The position numbers and the translations under genes are program-made. The notes below the pieces were generated by a model. That model was given only the letters and a program-made list of their open reading frames with translations, had not been told where the DNA came from and did not search any database. Shown here in pieces: positions 26,389 through 35,110 of a stretch of DNA of 64,000 nt (its first letter is position 1; each line of letters begins with the position of its first letter). Origin of the DNA: CBDCYS01 sp965226245 (GTDB taxonomy: Bacteria > Acidobacteriota > Terriglobia > Bryobacterales > UBA6623); NCBI GenBank assembly GCA_965226245.1, contig CBDDCL010000015.1:6572001-6636000 (forward strand), read 5' to 3'.

Positions 26389-26672
26389 GGAACTTGAACT
26401 AGGCAGCCCGTTTCGCGAAAACGCCCATTGTACCAGGTGCAGGTTGCTTGACGTAGCTTTCTAAATCCGTCTGTCAACGCCAAGTAGAAATGTCCGGTTT
26501 TGGCCGGGTGGCTGGGCCCGCCTGGCCCCGCCCGGCCTGATATGCTGGGAACAAGAGCGTACTCGATTCCCAAACCGGCACATCGCGTCACCGAGTGTAT
26601 TGGCAAACACGCGCGGCACGCGAAGATACCGGTGGTCTTCCGATAGATAAGCTACCTGCGAGGCAACTATTC

Positions 26673-27263
26673 ATGTCACTCACTGAGTCCACGATGCTTT
26701 CGCTCGGGACAAACGCGCCGGGCTTTCAACTCACCGACACGGTTTCCGGCGATTCCGTCAGTCTCGACACTTTCGGAGGCAAGGACGGACTGCTTGTGAT
26801 GTTCATTTGCAATCACTGTCCGTTTGTCAAGCATGTCCAGGATGAGCTTGCCAAAATCGGGACGGACTACGCTGGGCGTCCGCTCGGGATTGTCGCCATC
26901 AGCTCGAATGATGTCGCTACCCACCCGGACGATTCGCCGGAAAAGATGAAGGCGTTGGCCGAGAGGCTGGGGTTCAATTTCCCTTATTGCCACGACGAGA
27001 CGCAGGAAACGGCCAAAGCGTACTCGGCTGCTTGTACGCCGGATTTTTTCCTTTTCGACGGGGAACGAAAGCTAGTCTACCGCGGCCAGCTTGACGATAG
27101 CCGGCCTGAGGATGGAAAACCCGTGACGGGCAGCGACCTGCGGAGCGCCATCGATTCGCTGCTGGCGGGTCAGCCTCAAAGCGCCGGCCAGAAACCGAGC
27201 ATCGGCTGCAATATCAAGTGGAAGTCCGGTAACGAGCCGAGTTATTTTCCGGTTGCGAGCTAG
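26673..27263 (+). CDS. Thioredoxin-fold AhpC/TSA-type protein
   Basis: A 196-residue redoxin. The N-terminus (SLGTNAPGFQLTDTVSGDSV) is the standard AhpC/TSA opening, the active-site region is FICNHCPFVKHVQDEL (a CPxxK-like site with Cys in the HCPF motif), and the cis-Pro region is CTPDFFLFD. Cys also occurs in PYCHDE and near the C-terminus (GCNIKW). This is the thioredoxin-like group with HCPFV, of broadly reductive function. The ATG at 26673 with GAGG upstream is preferred over the upstream in-frame start at 26595. Confidence 0.85.
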   Translation: MSLTESTMLSLGTNAPGFQLTDTVSGDSVSLDTFGGKDGLLVMFICNHCPFVKHVQDELAKIGTDYAGRPLGIVAISSNDVATHPDDSPEKMKALAERLGFNFPYCHDETQETAKAYSAACTPDFFLFDGERKLVYRGQLDDSRPEDGKPVTGSDLRSAIDSLLAGQPQSAGQKPSIGCNIKWKSGNEPSYFPVAS

Positions 27264-27656
27264 GCGCTGGCCGCCACCACATCGACAAAAAATTGTCGAT
27301 GTGGTGCAAATCAATTGTTTTCAAGTGCCCCAAAGGGGCCACTCGTTGGGGGCGACGCTGCAGAGTTCGCTTAATGCTACGGCCCGCATGGTTGCCGGCC
27401 GCTACTGGCTTTCATCCGCGTTTATCGGTAATTGGGCGGTGGTGGGTGGTTTTTTTCGGCACAGGCCGGTGACGCAAGATAAGTCGTGGGCGCGCGACTT
27501 CCTGTTTAGCGGTCAAGCCCGGGGACCGAGTCCGTTTCTTGTGCGAAGCAACCCAAAATATTGACCGCCGCTATTGCTTCTAGCGGCCGCGTTGTGTTAT
27601 TTAGGGAGTGCCCGCCTTTTTCTTCCACCGCGTCTGGTTGCTCCACGGAGCGTTAG
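27264..27656. other. Intergenic region with a large hairpin
   Basis: About 390 bp with no supported gene before the glycosyltransferase cluster. The only clear structure is the hairpin at 27275-27306. The last 100 bp probably carries the promoter of the cluster. Confidence 0.5.
27275..27306 (+). terminator. Long perfect hairpin after the redoxin gene
   Basis: CACCACATCGACAA / TTGTCGATGTGGTG, a 14-bp perfect stem with an AAAA loop, 12 bp past the redoxin stop codon. There is no T-run immediately after it, so it is either an atypical terminator or an operator-like palindrome. Confidence 0.5.
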
Positions 27657-28679
27657 ATGACGGTTTCCATTGTTATCCCTCACTGGAATCGTCACGAATT
27701 ATTGCTGGGTTTGCTCCACTCCATCCGAAAGCAAGAGCTGCCGGAAGGGGTTGAGCTGGAAACCCTCGTGGTCGACAACGGGTCGACCGATCAATCCGTC
27801 GAGGTTGCCCGAGGTCTCGATGCGAGAGTGTTGCGGCTCAGCCAAAACGAAGGCGTGAGCCGGGCTCTGAACCGGGGGATACGGGCCACCGATGGTGAAG
27901 TAGTGGTATTGCTGAACAACGACGTAGAACTGGCGCCGGACTGGCTAGGCCATTTACTGGGAGCGATGAAGGACGACAATATTTGGTTCGCGACGGGCAA
28001 GACGCTTGACTTCGAAGATCGCCGGCTGATCGACGGCGCCGGCGACGCCATATGCCGCGGCGGCGCTTCCTGGCGTTTGGGGCACGGGAAAGATGATGGG
28101 CCGGCGTTTGCCTCCCGACGCCGGACGTTCTTCCCCTCGGCCACCGCAACGGCGTTCCGCCGATCGTTCTTCGATCGCGTGGGTTTGCTGGAAGAAGGAT
28201 TCTTTGCCTACCTGGAAGACGCCGACTTGGGCCTGCGGGCGGCGATCGAGAAGCTTCCGGGCGTGTATGTCCCCGAGGCCGTTGCCTACCACCGGGGCGG
28301 GGCCACGTCAGGCGCCTGGAGCAGCCAGAGCGTCGAGTGGATGACGTGCCACCAGTTGCTGCTGATCGCGAAGTTCTACTCGGTCGGGATGATCTTGCGT
28401 TACGCGCACGCCATCCTCGCCGCCCAACTGCTCTGGGCGGGATTGGCGATCTCTCGGGGACGGGCCGGCGCCTGGTTGCGCGGCTTTGCTCTTGGAATAT
28501 GGAAGTTCCGCCGGGTCAGGCGGGCTTCGAAGCAAATTCGCGGGAAGGCCGGCCGGCTTGCATCGGTGTTGAGCGAAGCAGAGGCTGACATCTTCAGGGT
28601 GCAGAAAGCGACGAGTTGGGACAGCTATTGGAAGTGGTATTTCCGCTTCGTCAACCCGCCCGCGGAGAACCGCGCATGA
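27657..28679 (+). CDS. Family 2 glycosyltransferase
   Basis: A 340-residue GT-A enzyme. The opening MTVSIVIPHWNRHELLLGLL, the nucleotide-binding VVDNGSTDQS, and the metal-binding VVLLNNDVELAPDW are classical GT2 features; the acceptor-side motif is FFAYLEDADLGLRA. Two hydrophobic segments near residues 240-275 suggest membrane association. It is the first of three GT2 genes in tight order, and its stop overlaps the next start (ATGA). The role is inferred as sequential sugar addition to a surface polysaccharide. Confidence 0.9.
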   Translation: MTVSIVIPHWNRHELLLGLLHSIRKQELPEGVELETLVVDNGSTDQSVEVARGLDARVLRLSQNEGVSRALNRGIRATDGEVVVLLNNDVELAPDWLGHLLGAMKDDNIWFATGKTLDFEDRRLIDGAGDAICRGGASWRLGHGKDDGPAFASRRRTFFPSATATAFRRSFFDRVGLLEEGFFAYLEDADLGLRAAIEKLPGVYVPEAVAYHRGGATSGAWSSQSVEWMTCHQLLLIAKFYSVGMILRYAHAILAAQLLWAGLAISRGRAGAWLRGFALGIWKFRRVRRASKQIRGKAGRLASVLSEAEADIFRVQKATSWDSYWKWYFRFVNPPAENRA

Positions 28680-29632
28680 GAACCGGCGTTGCCGCTGTCA
28701 TCGTGACCTATTATTCGGCGGGGCAAATCGAAGAGTGCTTGCGCTCGCTCCGGGGCGTGGCTGAAATCGTCGTCGTTGACAACGGCTCGAAGGACGAAAC
28801 TTGCAAAATTGTCCGCCGAACGGCCCCCGAGGCCACGCTCATCATGAACTCGAGCAATCACGGGTTTGCGGGCGCGGTGAATCAAGGAATCGCCGCGACG
28901 AACAGTCCTCTGGTGCTTCTGCTGAACCCCGACTGCCATGTGAGAACACCCCTGGACGCAATGGTTGAGTCTTGTCTGCGGACGCGAGTCGGCGCCGCGG
29001 GCGGCAAGCTCGTCGATGCCAAAGGCGCCCCGCAGCGAGGTTTCAACGTCCGCGCGCTTCCCACGCCGGCGGCTTTGGCGGCCGAATGCTTGGGGCTGAA
29101 CCGGATGTGGCCGTCCAATCCGCTCAACCGCCGGTACCGCCGGTTCGATCTGGATCCTGACAAATCGCAGGACGTCGAGCAACCGGCCGGGGCGTTTTTG
29201 ATGGTGCGCCGCGAAGTGCTCGAGAGTATCGGCTATCTCGACGAGGCCTTCTATCCTCTCTGGTTTGAAGATGTGGATTTATGCTGCAGGATCCTGCGGG
29301 CAGGCTACAAGATTCGGTATACGCCAAAGTGCGAGGCGATCCACTATGGCGCGCACTCCGTCCCCGCCATGACGGTCGAACAACGTCAAGTCGCTTGGTA
29401 TGGTAATCTGATACGTTTTATCGATAAGCACTTCTCAACTTGGGCTTGCCGTTGGCTGCGGCCGGTCATTCTTGCGGGTATTCTCGGCCGCTGGTTCGCA
29501 ACTTGGGGCGCCGGGAACAGTGAGGAGCGAAAGGCCTGCGCGAAAGCATTGAGGTTAGCGGCCGGCGGACACCCTTCCGCGCTTCCGGCCGCTGGTACAG
29601 GTGCAGGTAACTCTTCGGTCGTTCAATTCTAA
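28676..29632 (+). CDS. Family 2 glycosyltransferase
   Basis: A 318-residue GT2 protein similar in outline to its upstream neighbour: AAVIVTYYSAGQIEECL, EIVVVDNGSKDET, LVLLLNPDCHVRTPLD (N-P-D in place of DxD, common in rhamnosyltransferase-like GT2) and YPLWFEDVDLCCRILRAG. The ATG at 28676 overlaps the preceding stop by 4 bp, so translation is coupled; the longer frame upstream of it lies inside the previous gene. It ends 13 bp before the next GT2 gene. Confidence 0.9.
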   Translation: MRTGVAAVIVTYYSAGQIEECLRSLRGVAEIVVVDNGSKDETCKIVRRTAPEATLIMNSSNHGFAGAVNQGIAATNSPLVLLLNPDCHVRTPLDAMVESCLRTRVGAAGGKLVDAKGAPQRGFNVRALPTPAALAAECLGLNRMWPSNPLNRRYRRFDLDPDKSQDVEQPAGAFLMVRREVLESIGYLDEAFYPLWFEDVDLCCRILRAGYKIRYTPKCEAIHYGAHSVPAMTVEQRQVAWYGNLIRFIDKHFSTWACRWLRPVILAGILGRWFATWGAGNSEERKACAKALRLAAGGHPSALPAAGTGAGNSSVVQF

Positions 29633-29645
29633 TTGAGTCGAGTTC

Positions 29646-30692
29646 ATGTGGGACAAATATAGAGTTTCGGTGACACTGGTCACCTTCAATAGCGGGCGGT
29701 TTATCCGGCGGTGTCTGGAGTCCGTCTTAGAGCAACGGTATCCGGATCTGGAGGTGATTGTCATCGACAATGCATCGACCGACGGCACCACGGATATCAT
29801 CGAGCAGTTCGAGGACCGCTGCGTCGTTATTTACAACCAAGAAAACATTGGTTTCGCCGCTGCCCAAAATCAGGCGATCGCCCTCTCTTCCGGCGACTGG
29901 GTTCTTACGCTGAACCCCGACGTCCTGCTCATGCCGGACTTTTGCTCGCGCTTGATCGAGGCCGCGGATCACGACCCCAGCGTGGGGACGATGTGCGGCA
30001 AGCTCCTGATGATGGACGCTTCGTTCCAGATACCCGACCAGAGGGTCGTCGACACGACGGGGATCTACTTCAATCCCATGTTGCGTCATCTCGACCGCGG
30101 CTGTTTGGAAAACGACAACGGCCACTATCGGGAGCACGAGTTCGTCTTCGGAGCTTCGGCGGCGGCCGCCTGCTACCGGCGCTCGATGATTGAGGACATC
30201 TCGATCGAAGGCGAGTTCTTTGATGCCGATTTTTTTTGCTACCGGGAAGACGCCGACGTGGCCTGGCGCGCTCAGTTGCTGGGCTGGAAATGTATCTACG
30301 TTCCGACCGCGTTCGGATACCATGTGCGGAAGCTTCGTCCGGGCATGCGCCGCTACCTGCCTCCGGAGATCAACATGCACTCGGTGAAGAACCGCTTTCT
30401 GATGCGGGCGAAGAATATAACGGCGGGCGTCTACCTTCGCAACTGCATACCGATTGTTGCCCGCGACCTGGGCATTCTGGCGTACTGCCTCTTGATTGAG
30501 CGGTCGTCCTTGAAGGCGTTCTACTTGTTTGCCCGTGGCTGGGGCCGCGCCTTGCGGAAACGGCGCTTGATCCAGCAGCGGCGACGGGTGGACGACGCCT
30601 ACATGAACCAGTGGTTCCGCTTTTCACCGGTAAGCTTGCCGGCAAGAGTGCCCGAGAGGGTGGCCGCGCGCGTCAGGGTCAGGCAATCCTGA
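29646..30692 (+). CDS. Family 2 glycosyltransferase
   Basis: A 348-residue GT2 protein: VTLVTFNSGRFIRRCLESVL, EVIVIDNASTDGTTDI, VLTLNPDVLLMPDF and FFCYREDADVAWRAQLLGWK. The C-terminal ~80 residues are Arg-rich and partly hydrophobic (DLGILAYCLLIERSSL), suggesting binding to the inner leaflet. It is the third member of the tandem GT2 run and is probably in the same transcript. Confidence 0.9.
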   Translation: MWDKYRVSVTLVTFNSGRFIRRCLESVLEQRYPDLEVIVIDNASTDGTTDIIEQFEDRCVVIYNQENIGFAAAQNQAIALSSGDWVLTLNPDVLLMPDFCSRLIEAADHDPSVGTMCGKLLMMDASFQIPDQRVVDTTGIYFNPMLRHLDRGCLENDNGHYREHEFVFGASAAAACYRRSMIEDISIEGEFFDADFFCYREDADVAWRAQLLGWKCIYVPTAFGYHVRKLRPGMRRYLPPEINMHSVKNRFLMRAKNITAGVYLRNCIPIVARDLGILAYCLLIERSSLKAFYLFARGWGRALRKRRLIQQRRRVDDAYMNQWFRFSPVSLPARVPERVAARVRVRQS

Positions 30693-30839
30693 TCCCCGGC
30701 GCTAACCGCCGGCTCTTTCCCTGACGCGCACGAGCCGCAACCAAAGGGGGGAGCGTGGCCGCTGTCGGATGAGGCGCGTCGAAGCGGCTAACCGCTCCCT
30801 CACGGTCGGGGCTCTGACTCGGGTTGCTAGAGTCTTACC

Positions 30840-31961
30840 ATGAAGATCGCCCTGCTGGGCACCCGCGGCATCCCGGCCAACTACGGAGGGTTCGAGACGT
30901 TCGCCGAAGAGCTCTCGGTGCGGCTGGCGCGGCGCGGTCACGACGTCACCGTCTATTGCCGCTCGAACTACATCAAGACGCGTGATCGAGTCTATCGCGG
31001 CGTGCGCCTGCAACGGTTGCCGACGATTCCCCATAAGTACTTCGACACGATCGCCCATACTTTTCTTTCCACGCTGCATCTTCTGTTTCGCCGCCACGAC
31101 GTGGTTCTCTATTGCAACGGCGCCAACTCGATTTTTACCGCCGCCCCGCGGCTGCTCGGCATGCCGACCGCCTTGAACGTGGACGGGTTGGAGCGCAAGC
31201 GCCGCAAATGGAACGCCGCGGCACGGGCATGGTACGCCGTATCCGAGCGCCTCTCCACGCGGCTCCCCAGCGAACTCATCACCGATGCGGCAGTGATTCA
31301 GCGCTATTACTCGGAGCGCTACGGCAAGCGCAGCCATCTGATTGCGTACGGAACCGAAACAGGGAAGCTGAAAGCCGGCGAGGCGTTGCGGCGGTTCGGG
31401 CTCACGCCTGGCGGCTACTTTCTTTACGTGAGCCGCATGGAGCCCGAGAACAACCCCTTGATGGTCGTCAAGGCTTTCGAACAAATCTCCGTCGAGAAAA
31501 AGCTGCTCATGGTCGGCGACGCTCCCTACGCGGCCGGCTATATTCGCGAGGTTCGTCAGACCAAAGACCCGCGGATTCTCTTCACCGGCGCGGTCTATGG
31601 CCGCGCATACCACGAGTTGCTGTCGCATTGCTTCGCCTATGTTCACGCGACCGAAGTCGGCGGCACACATCCGGCGCTGGTGGAAGCCATGGGGCGCGGC
31701 TGCCCCCTGCTGTTTCTCAACGCTCCGGAGAGCGCGGAGGTCGCCAGCGAGGTGGGCCTTGCCTACGAAGCGGAGGCGGGAGACCTGGCGCGCGCCATGG
31801 AGCAAGTCGCCGCTATGGGGGCCGGGCAGCGCAAGAACATGGGCGAGGCGGCGATGGAGCTGGCACAAAGGCGTTACGATTGGGATGCCATTGTCGGCCA
31901 ATACGAGCAGCTTTTCAAGAAAATGATTCAGAGCCGCGGCCGTCAGGGAGCGGCCAGCTAG
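30840..31961 (+). CDS. Family 4 glycosyltransferase with DUF1972-type N-terminus
   Basis: A 373-residue GT-B enzyme. The N-terminal motif KIALLGTRGIPANYGGFETF is the hallmark of the DUF1972 group. The donor domain has YVSRMEPENNPLMVVKAF, LLMVGDAPYAAGYI and the nucleotide-sugar site HATEVGGTHPALVEAMGRGC (family EX7E-type region). It follows the GT2 trio after 147 bp on the same strand and probably completes one polysaccharide assembly locus. No flippase or polymerase gene is in the neighbourhood. Confidence 0.9.
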   Translation: MKIALLGTRGIPANYGGFETFAEELSVRLARRGHDVTVYCRSNYIKTRDRVYRGVRLQRLPTIPHKYFDTIAHTFLSTLHLLFRRHDVVLYCNGANSIFTAAPRLLGMPTALNVDGLERKRRKWNAAARAWYAVSERLSTRLPSELITDAAVIQRYYSERYGKRSHLIAYGTETGKLKAGEALRRFGLTPGGYFLYVSRMEPENNPLMVVKAFEQISVEKKLLMVGDAPYAAGYIREVRQTKDPRILFTGAVYGRAYHELLSHCFAYVHATEVGGTHPALVEAMGRGCPLLFLNAPESAEVASEVGLAYEAEAGDLARAMEQVAAMGAGQRKNMGEAAMELAQRRYDWDAIVGQYEQLFKKMIQSRGRQGAAS

Positions 31962-32300
31962 GCGGGGGCCTGCGGAATTTCTTGTTAACTCGGAATCACC
32001 GGAAAGTCCAGCCCGGCTGGCGCGCGCGTCTTTCCAACGAGGCCTCGTCACGGGAAACACAATCGGAATCGTCCTGTTTGAAGATGTTGAAGAGCTCCAC
32101 CCGCGGCGCCAAAGGCTTATCGATGAATCCTGACTTCACCCTCGCCCCAAACGGAAGCTGGGCGCTGTCTCTTGTCCTGCTGATCTTCGCATCGAATGGC
32201 AGCGCATCGGCTGAACTGAGCACGCGCATGCCAAGGCCCATGGTCACTTCTTCGAATGGGGACAACTCGTAAGGGGAGCTCGCATCTGACTGCAGCATTT
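31962..32300. other. Spacer, possible small minus-strand gene remnant
   Basis: About 340 bp between the GT4 gene and an IS end. A minus-strand frame runs out of the IS (from about 32300 down to 31996) and includes the plausible protein-like stretches SSADALPFDAKISRTR and QLPFGARVKSGFIDKPLAPR, but I cannot assign it. It could be the tail of a gene truncated by the IS. Confidence 0.3.
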
Positions 32301-33878
32301 TCCAATCCAAGGATGAGCCTGAAATCGGTCGGGGCGTAGAAGGGCAGGCTGCAGGATGAGAATCTCCTTTCTGAGAGGATCGCAGGGCTTCGAGAGGGGA
32401 GGGGGGCAAGGGGGAGGGGGAAGCTGAGCACGGTCTTGGCCGCTGGACGAGAGTTTCTTGAGCTTCTCCTTCCCCCTCCCCTCAATGTCGAGTCCGGGGC
32501 CGTCAGGCCCCGCTCCCGACAGCGCTGTTCCCAGCAGCGCTCTAGCGCCGCGAGCGGCAGGCGTCGAGCAGTTTTCTTTTGCGTTGTTGCATCCGCAGAG
32601 CGCATTCGGTATCGCTCATCCGCAGCGCCTGCTGCTGCAACCTGGCCGCGCTGACGCCTTCCTTCAAGCAGCTCTCCCAGTCTTGCAGCGAGACCAGTTT
32701 TTCGTAGGGCGTGCGATAGTCGTTGAGCCGGTAACGCCGTCGCCGCTTGCCGTTGTCGCTCAGCTCGATGGTGGCGAATCCGCAGGGACGGTGATAGTTC
32801 AAATACGGGTTGAAATCGGCCGTGTAAAAGCGCTGCACTTGGCCGGCGTGACGGGCGGCGATCGGTGCGTGTCCGATATGCTTGCGCACCACCGCGCCGT
32901 TCTTGCCTTCCACCAAAGCATTGTCGGTGGTGCGATTTGCCCGCGACTTGGTGAACTCTTGCACCAGTAATTTGTTCAGCAATTCCTTCACCCGGTGGTT
33001 GATAAACTCCGAGCCGTTGTCGGAATGAAAACCGAGGATACGGAAGGGGAATTGATGCAGCATCGCCTCCAAAACCGGCAATAAATGGGCCTCGGAGATG
33101 GTTTCGCAGCAGCCCACAATCTGCCATTGCGTGACCGTGTCGACGGCATTGATGTGATAAATCCCCTTGCCGCAGCCGCTGTCGCCCTGGTGCACCGTGT
33201 CGACCCGCAAGTGGCCCGGCTGGCCGTGCGGCTCGGGCTTGCGGCGCTCGCCGATGCTCACCGCCGAGGCGCGAGTCTGGGTGTGATGGACACGGTGTTC
33301 TCGATAGGCCCGGCTGCGCCGTAAGTTGTAGATATGAGAGGCCGAGATGGAAGCCAGTCGTTCGTAGTCGGCCCTGTTGTGGACCTCGTATTCGCGCTGC
33401 AGGATGCGGCGCACGGCCGGACCCGAAAGCCCTTCATGGGCGCCATCGGTGTCGGCCAGCAGCTTGATATCGGAGGGTGTATAACGGCGCGGGAAGCGAC
33501 GGCGCCGCGAGGTTTGCGGCTCGATGACGCCGCGCTCGCGCCAGCGGGCGATCAAACGGGTGATTTGCGCTTTGCTGAGCCCGCTGATCTTGACCAGATA
33601 GCGGCGCACGATTCCCTTGTCTTTTCTTGACAAACCCAGGTACTTTTGAGCGCGCAAGACGCCTTCGACCAGGCCATAAATCTGCTTGCGGCCGGTGCCG
33701 GCGAAGCTGAGATTGTTGCTGGCGCTGAGAAACTCTCGCATCTCGGCCAGGGTGAGACGTTCGGCATGCTGCATGGTGACTTGCATTCACCCGCATTGTG
33801 CCCTGACCCGACCTGATCATCTTCAGGCTCATCTTGTGTTGGAAACACATCCTCCCTTCAGGCTCATCTTGTATTGGA
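32301..33878 (-). mobile_element. rve-type insertion sequence
   Basis: The left end TCCAATCCAAGGATGAGCCT is an inverted match to the right end ...AGGCTCATCTTGTATTGGA. A second right-end copy (TTCAGGCTCATCTTGTGTTGGA split at 33826-33847) lies just inside. The element carries one integrase-type transposase. No clean target duplication was found, so its outer limits are approximate. Confidence 0.65.
32542..33786 (-). CDS. rve-domain transposase (IS481/IS3-like)
   Basis: A 414-residue transposase. The N-terminal ~100 residues are DNA-binding helix-turn-helix (LVKISGLSKAQITRLIARWR), and residues ~195-330 form the integrase core: D in HLRVDTVHQGD, D in FHSDNGSEFIN and E in NALVEGKNGAVVRKHIG. A basic C-terminal tail (QQRKRKLLDACRSRR) ends the protein. 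The frame is complete. A second ATG four codons in is an alternative start. Family placement between IS481 and unclassified rve elements is uncertain. Confidence 0.82.
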   Translation of the reverse strand: MQVTMQHAERLTLAEMREFLSASNNLSFAGTGRKQIYGLVEGVLRAQKYLGLSRKDKGIVRRYLVKISGLSKAQITRLIARWRERGVIEPQTSRRRRFPRRYTPSDIKLLADTDGAHEGLSGPAVRRILQREYEVHNRADYERLASISASHIYNLRRSRAYREHRVHHTQTRASAVSIGERRKPEPHGQPGHLRVDTVHQGDSGCGKGIYHINAVDTVTQWQIVGCCETISEAHLLPVLEAMLHQFPFRILGFHSDNGSEFINHRVKELLNKLLVQEFTKSRANRTTDNALVEGKNGAVVRKHIGHAPIAARHAGQVQRFYTADFNPYLNYHRPCGFATIELSDNGKRRRRYRLNDYRTPYEKLVSLQDWESCLKEGVSAARLQQQALRMSDTECALRMQQRKRKLLDACRSRR

Positions 33879-33904
33879 CAACTCTGCTCGAACCTGTTTA
33901 CCCG

Positions 33905-34180
33905 ATGATCTCGGGCAGGGTTATAGAAGTCTCCGAGGGTGAAGGGAAGGAAGATAAGGGGTTCTGGACTATTGAGGTTCTCGACAAGTTCGGGAATCGA
34001 TATCGCTACGAGCATCTAGCCGAAACGGCTGTCGAAGTGGACGACGAGGTTGGTGAATCCACGCAATTTGGATTGGCGCAAAGGTCATCGCCCGTTTGCA
34101 TTCGAGTAGGCGTTTACCTGGCCGGGAGTGATACCCCTATCGATTTCCGCACGCTTCTGAGTAAGCGTGATCATCCATAG
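33905..34180 (+). pseudogene. Possible M23 peptidase C-terminal remnant
   Basis: A frame of about 91 codons starting right after the IS right end. GNRYRYEHLAETAVEVDDEV followed by GESTQFGLA resembles the end of LytM/M23 domains (Y-x-HL...V-x-x-G-D-x-V...G). The upstream zinc-binding half is absent, which suggests the rest was lost when the adjacent IS inserted. It could also be a small unrelated protein starting at 33905. Confidence 0.4.
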
Positions 34181-34197
34181 GTGAAAAGTGACAGGCC

Positions 34198-34695
34198 CTA
34201 CTTGGGTTCCATGTGTTTGTCAACGGCTTCCTTGAAGCCGGCGAGCATCTCATCTATATCCCGCCGCCGCAAGTGGTCGTTGAGCGATTCAACGCCGATT
34301 CCTGATGTACATTCCCCATCCGGTTGGCAATCAGCCCATTTACGTTCAGCGTTCGAGGCTCTGAATTCCAGGGCCCACACACTTCCGTCCTTACGGAACC
34401 GGTACTCAATAGGAGGGCTTGCTTCGGGCATTGCATACCCGGTGGGGATGCCGTACTTCTCGGTATTCAGATGGCTTCGAAGCACCTCCAGAACAACCCC
34501 GTTCACTTGCTTGGCCATCAGCTGGGTGGCTCTGCGGTTTAGAGTTTCACGATCACTGTCCGACGCTTTTTGTGGGCTCGACGAGTCACCGCAACCCACA
34601 AAGAGACCACACGCTAAGATCCCAGCAGCAATCGCACTGAAGGCTGCTCGCAAGAGAGTTCCCTCGTCACTGTCAAGTTTTCTGTTGATGACCAT
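34198..34695 (-). CDS. Putative lipoprotein, unknown function
   Basis: A 165-residue protein with a signal peptide (hydrophobic AAFSAIAAGILACGLFVGCG) and a lipobox-like LFVGC, Cys ~35 being the acylation site. The mature part is charged and contains EYRFRKDGSVWALEFRASN, with one Cys pair (DCQPDGEC). No family is recognised. Its stop is 17 bp from the stop of the convergent remnant at 34180. Confidence 0.55.
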   Translation of the reverse strand: MVINRKLDSDEGTLLRAAFSAIAAGILACGLFVGCGDSSSPQKASDSDRETLNRRATQLMAKQVNGVVLEVLRSHLNTEKYGIPTGYAMPEASPPIEYRFRKDGSVWALEFRASNAERKWADCQPDGECTSGIGVESLNDHLRRRDIDEMLAGFKEAVDKHMEPK

Positions 34696-35110
34696 GACGA
34701 TCCCTTAGGACGTGTTGAACAGACTTCCTCCGAGCGCGGTGTGAGTATGCACCAGCTTGTGATTCTTGTAAAGCAGAAAACGGAAACCAGTCTGTGCTCC
34801 TTCTGTTGACTACTCATCGACCTTCCAGGGTCCATCTAACCATCCAACACACTTAGTGCCAAGTAGCAGAATACATGCTTTACGTGAGGTATCTTCCTTA
34901 GCAGCCCGTGGCGTAAGTGGGTTCGGCGAAAAATGGGGACTGCCAGCCGATTTTCGTGACTCGTAAGCTCCGTGTTTTCAATCAAAGTGGACACGAAAAT
35001 CGGTGGCTGTACCCATTTTTCGTGCGCACTGCACTTCTGCCACGGGCTGTTAGGGTCAATGCCATAAGACTTAAGGCCGCCCGGCGGTTTTCCAAGCCCA
35101 TTCTGCACGA
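34696..35110. other. Intergenic region dominated by a fold-back repeat
   Basis: About 415 bp between the lipoprotein gene and lipA. It holds the R2 fold-back element at 34901-35050. No gene is supported. Confidence 0.55.
34901..35050. repeat. R2 fold-back element (full length, 150 bp)
   Basis: The two ~50-bp arms are inverted repeats: the left arm starts GCAGCCCGTGGCGTAAGTGG and contains CGAAAAATGGGGACTGCCAG; the right arm ends GCCACGGGCTG and contains the complement of the same motifs (ACCCATTTTTCG). A shortened copy lies at 55332-55419. Confidence 0.7.

Noticed and set aside
30702..32060. A 452-codon minus-strand open frame
   Set aside because: Antisense to the GT4 gene; no family features.
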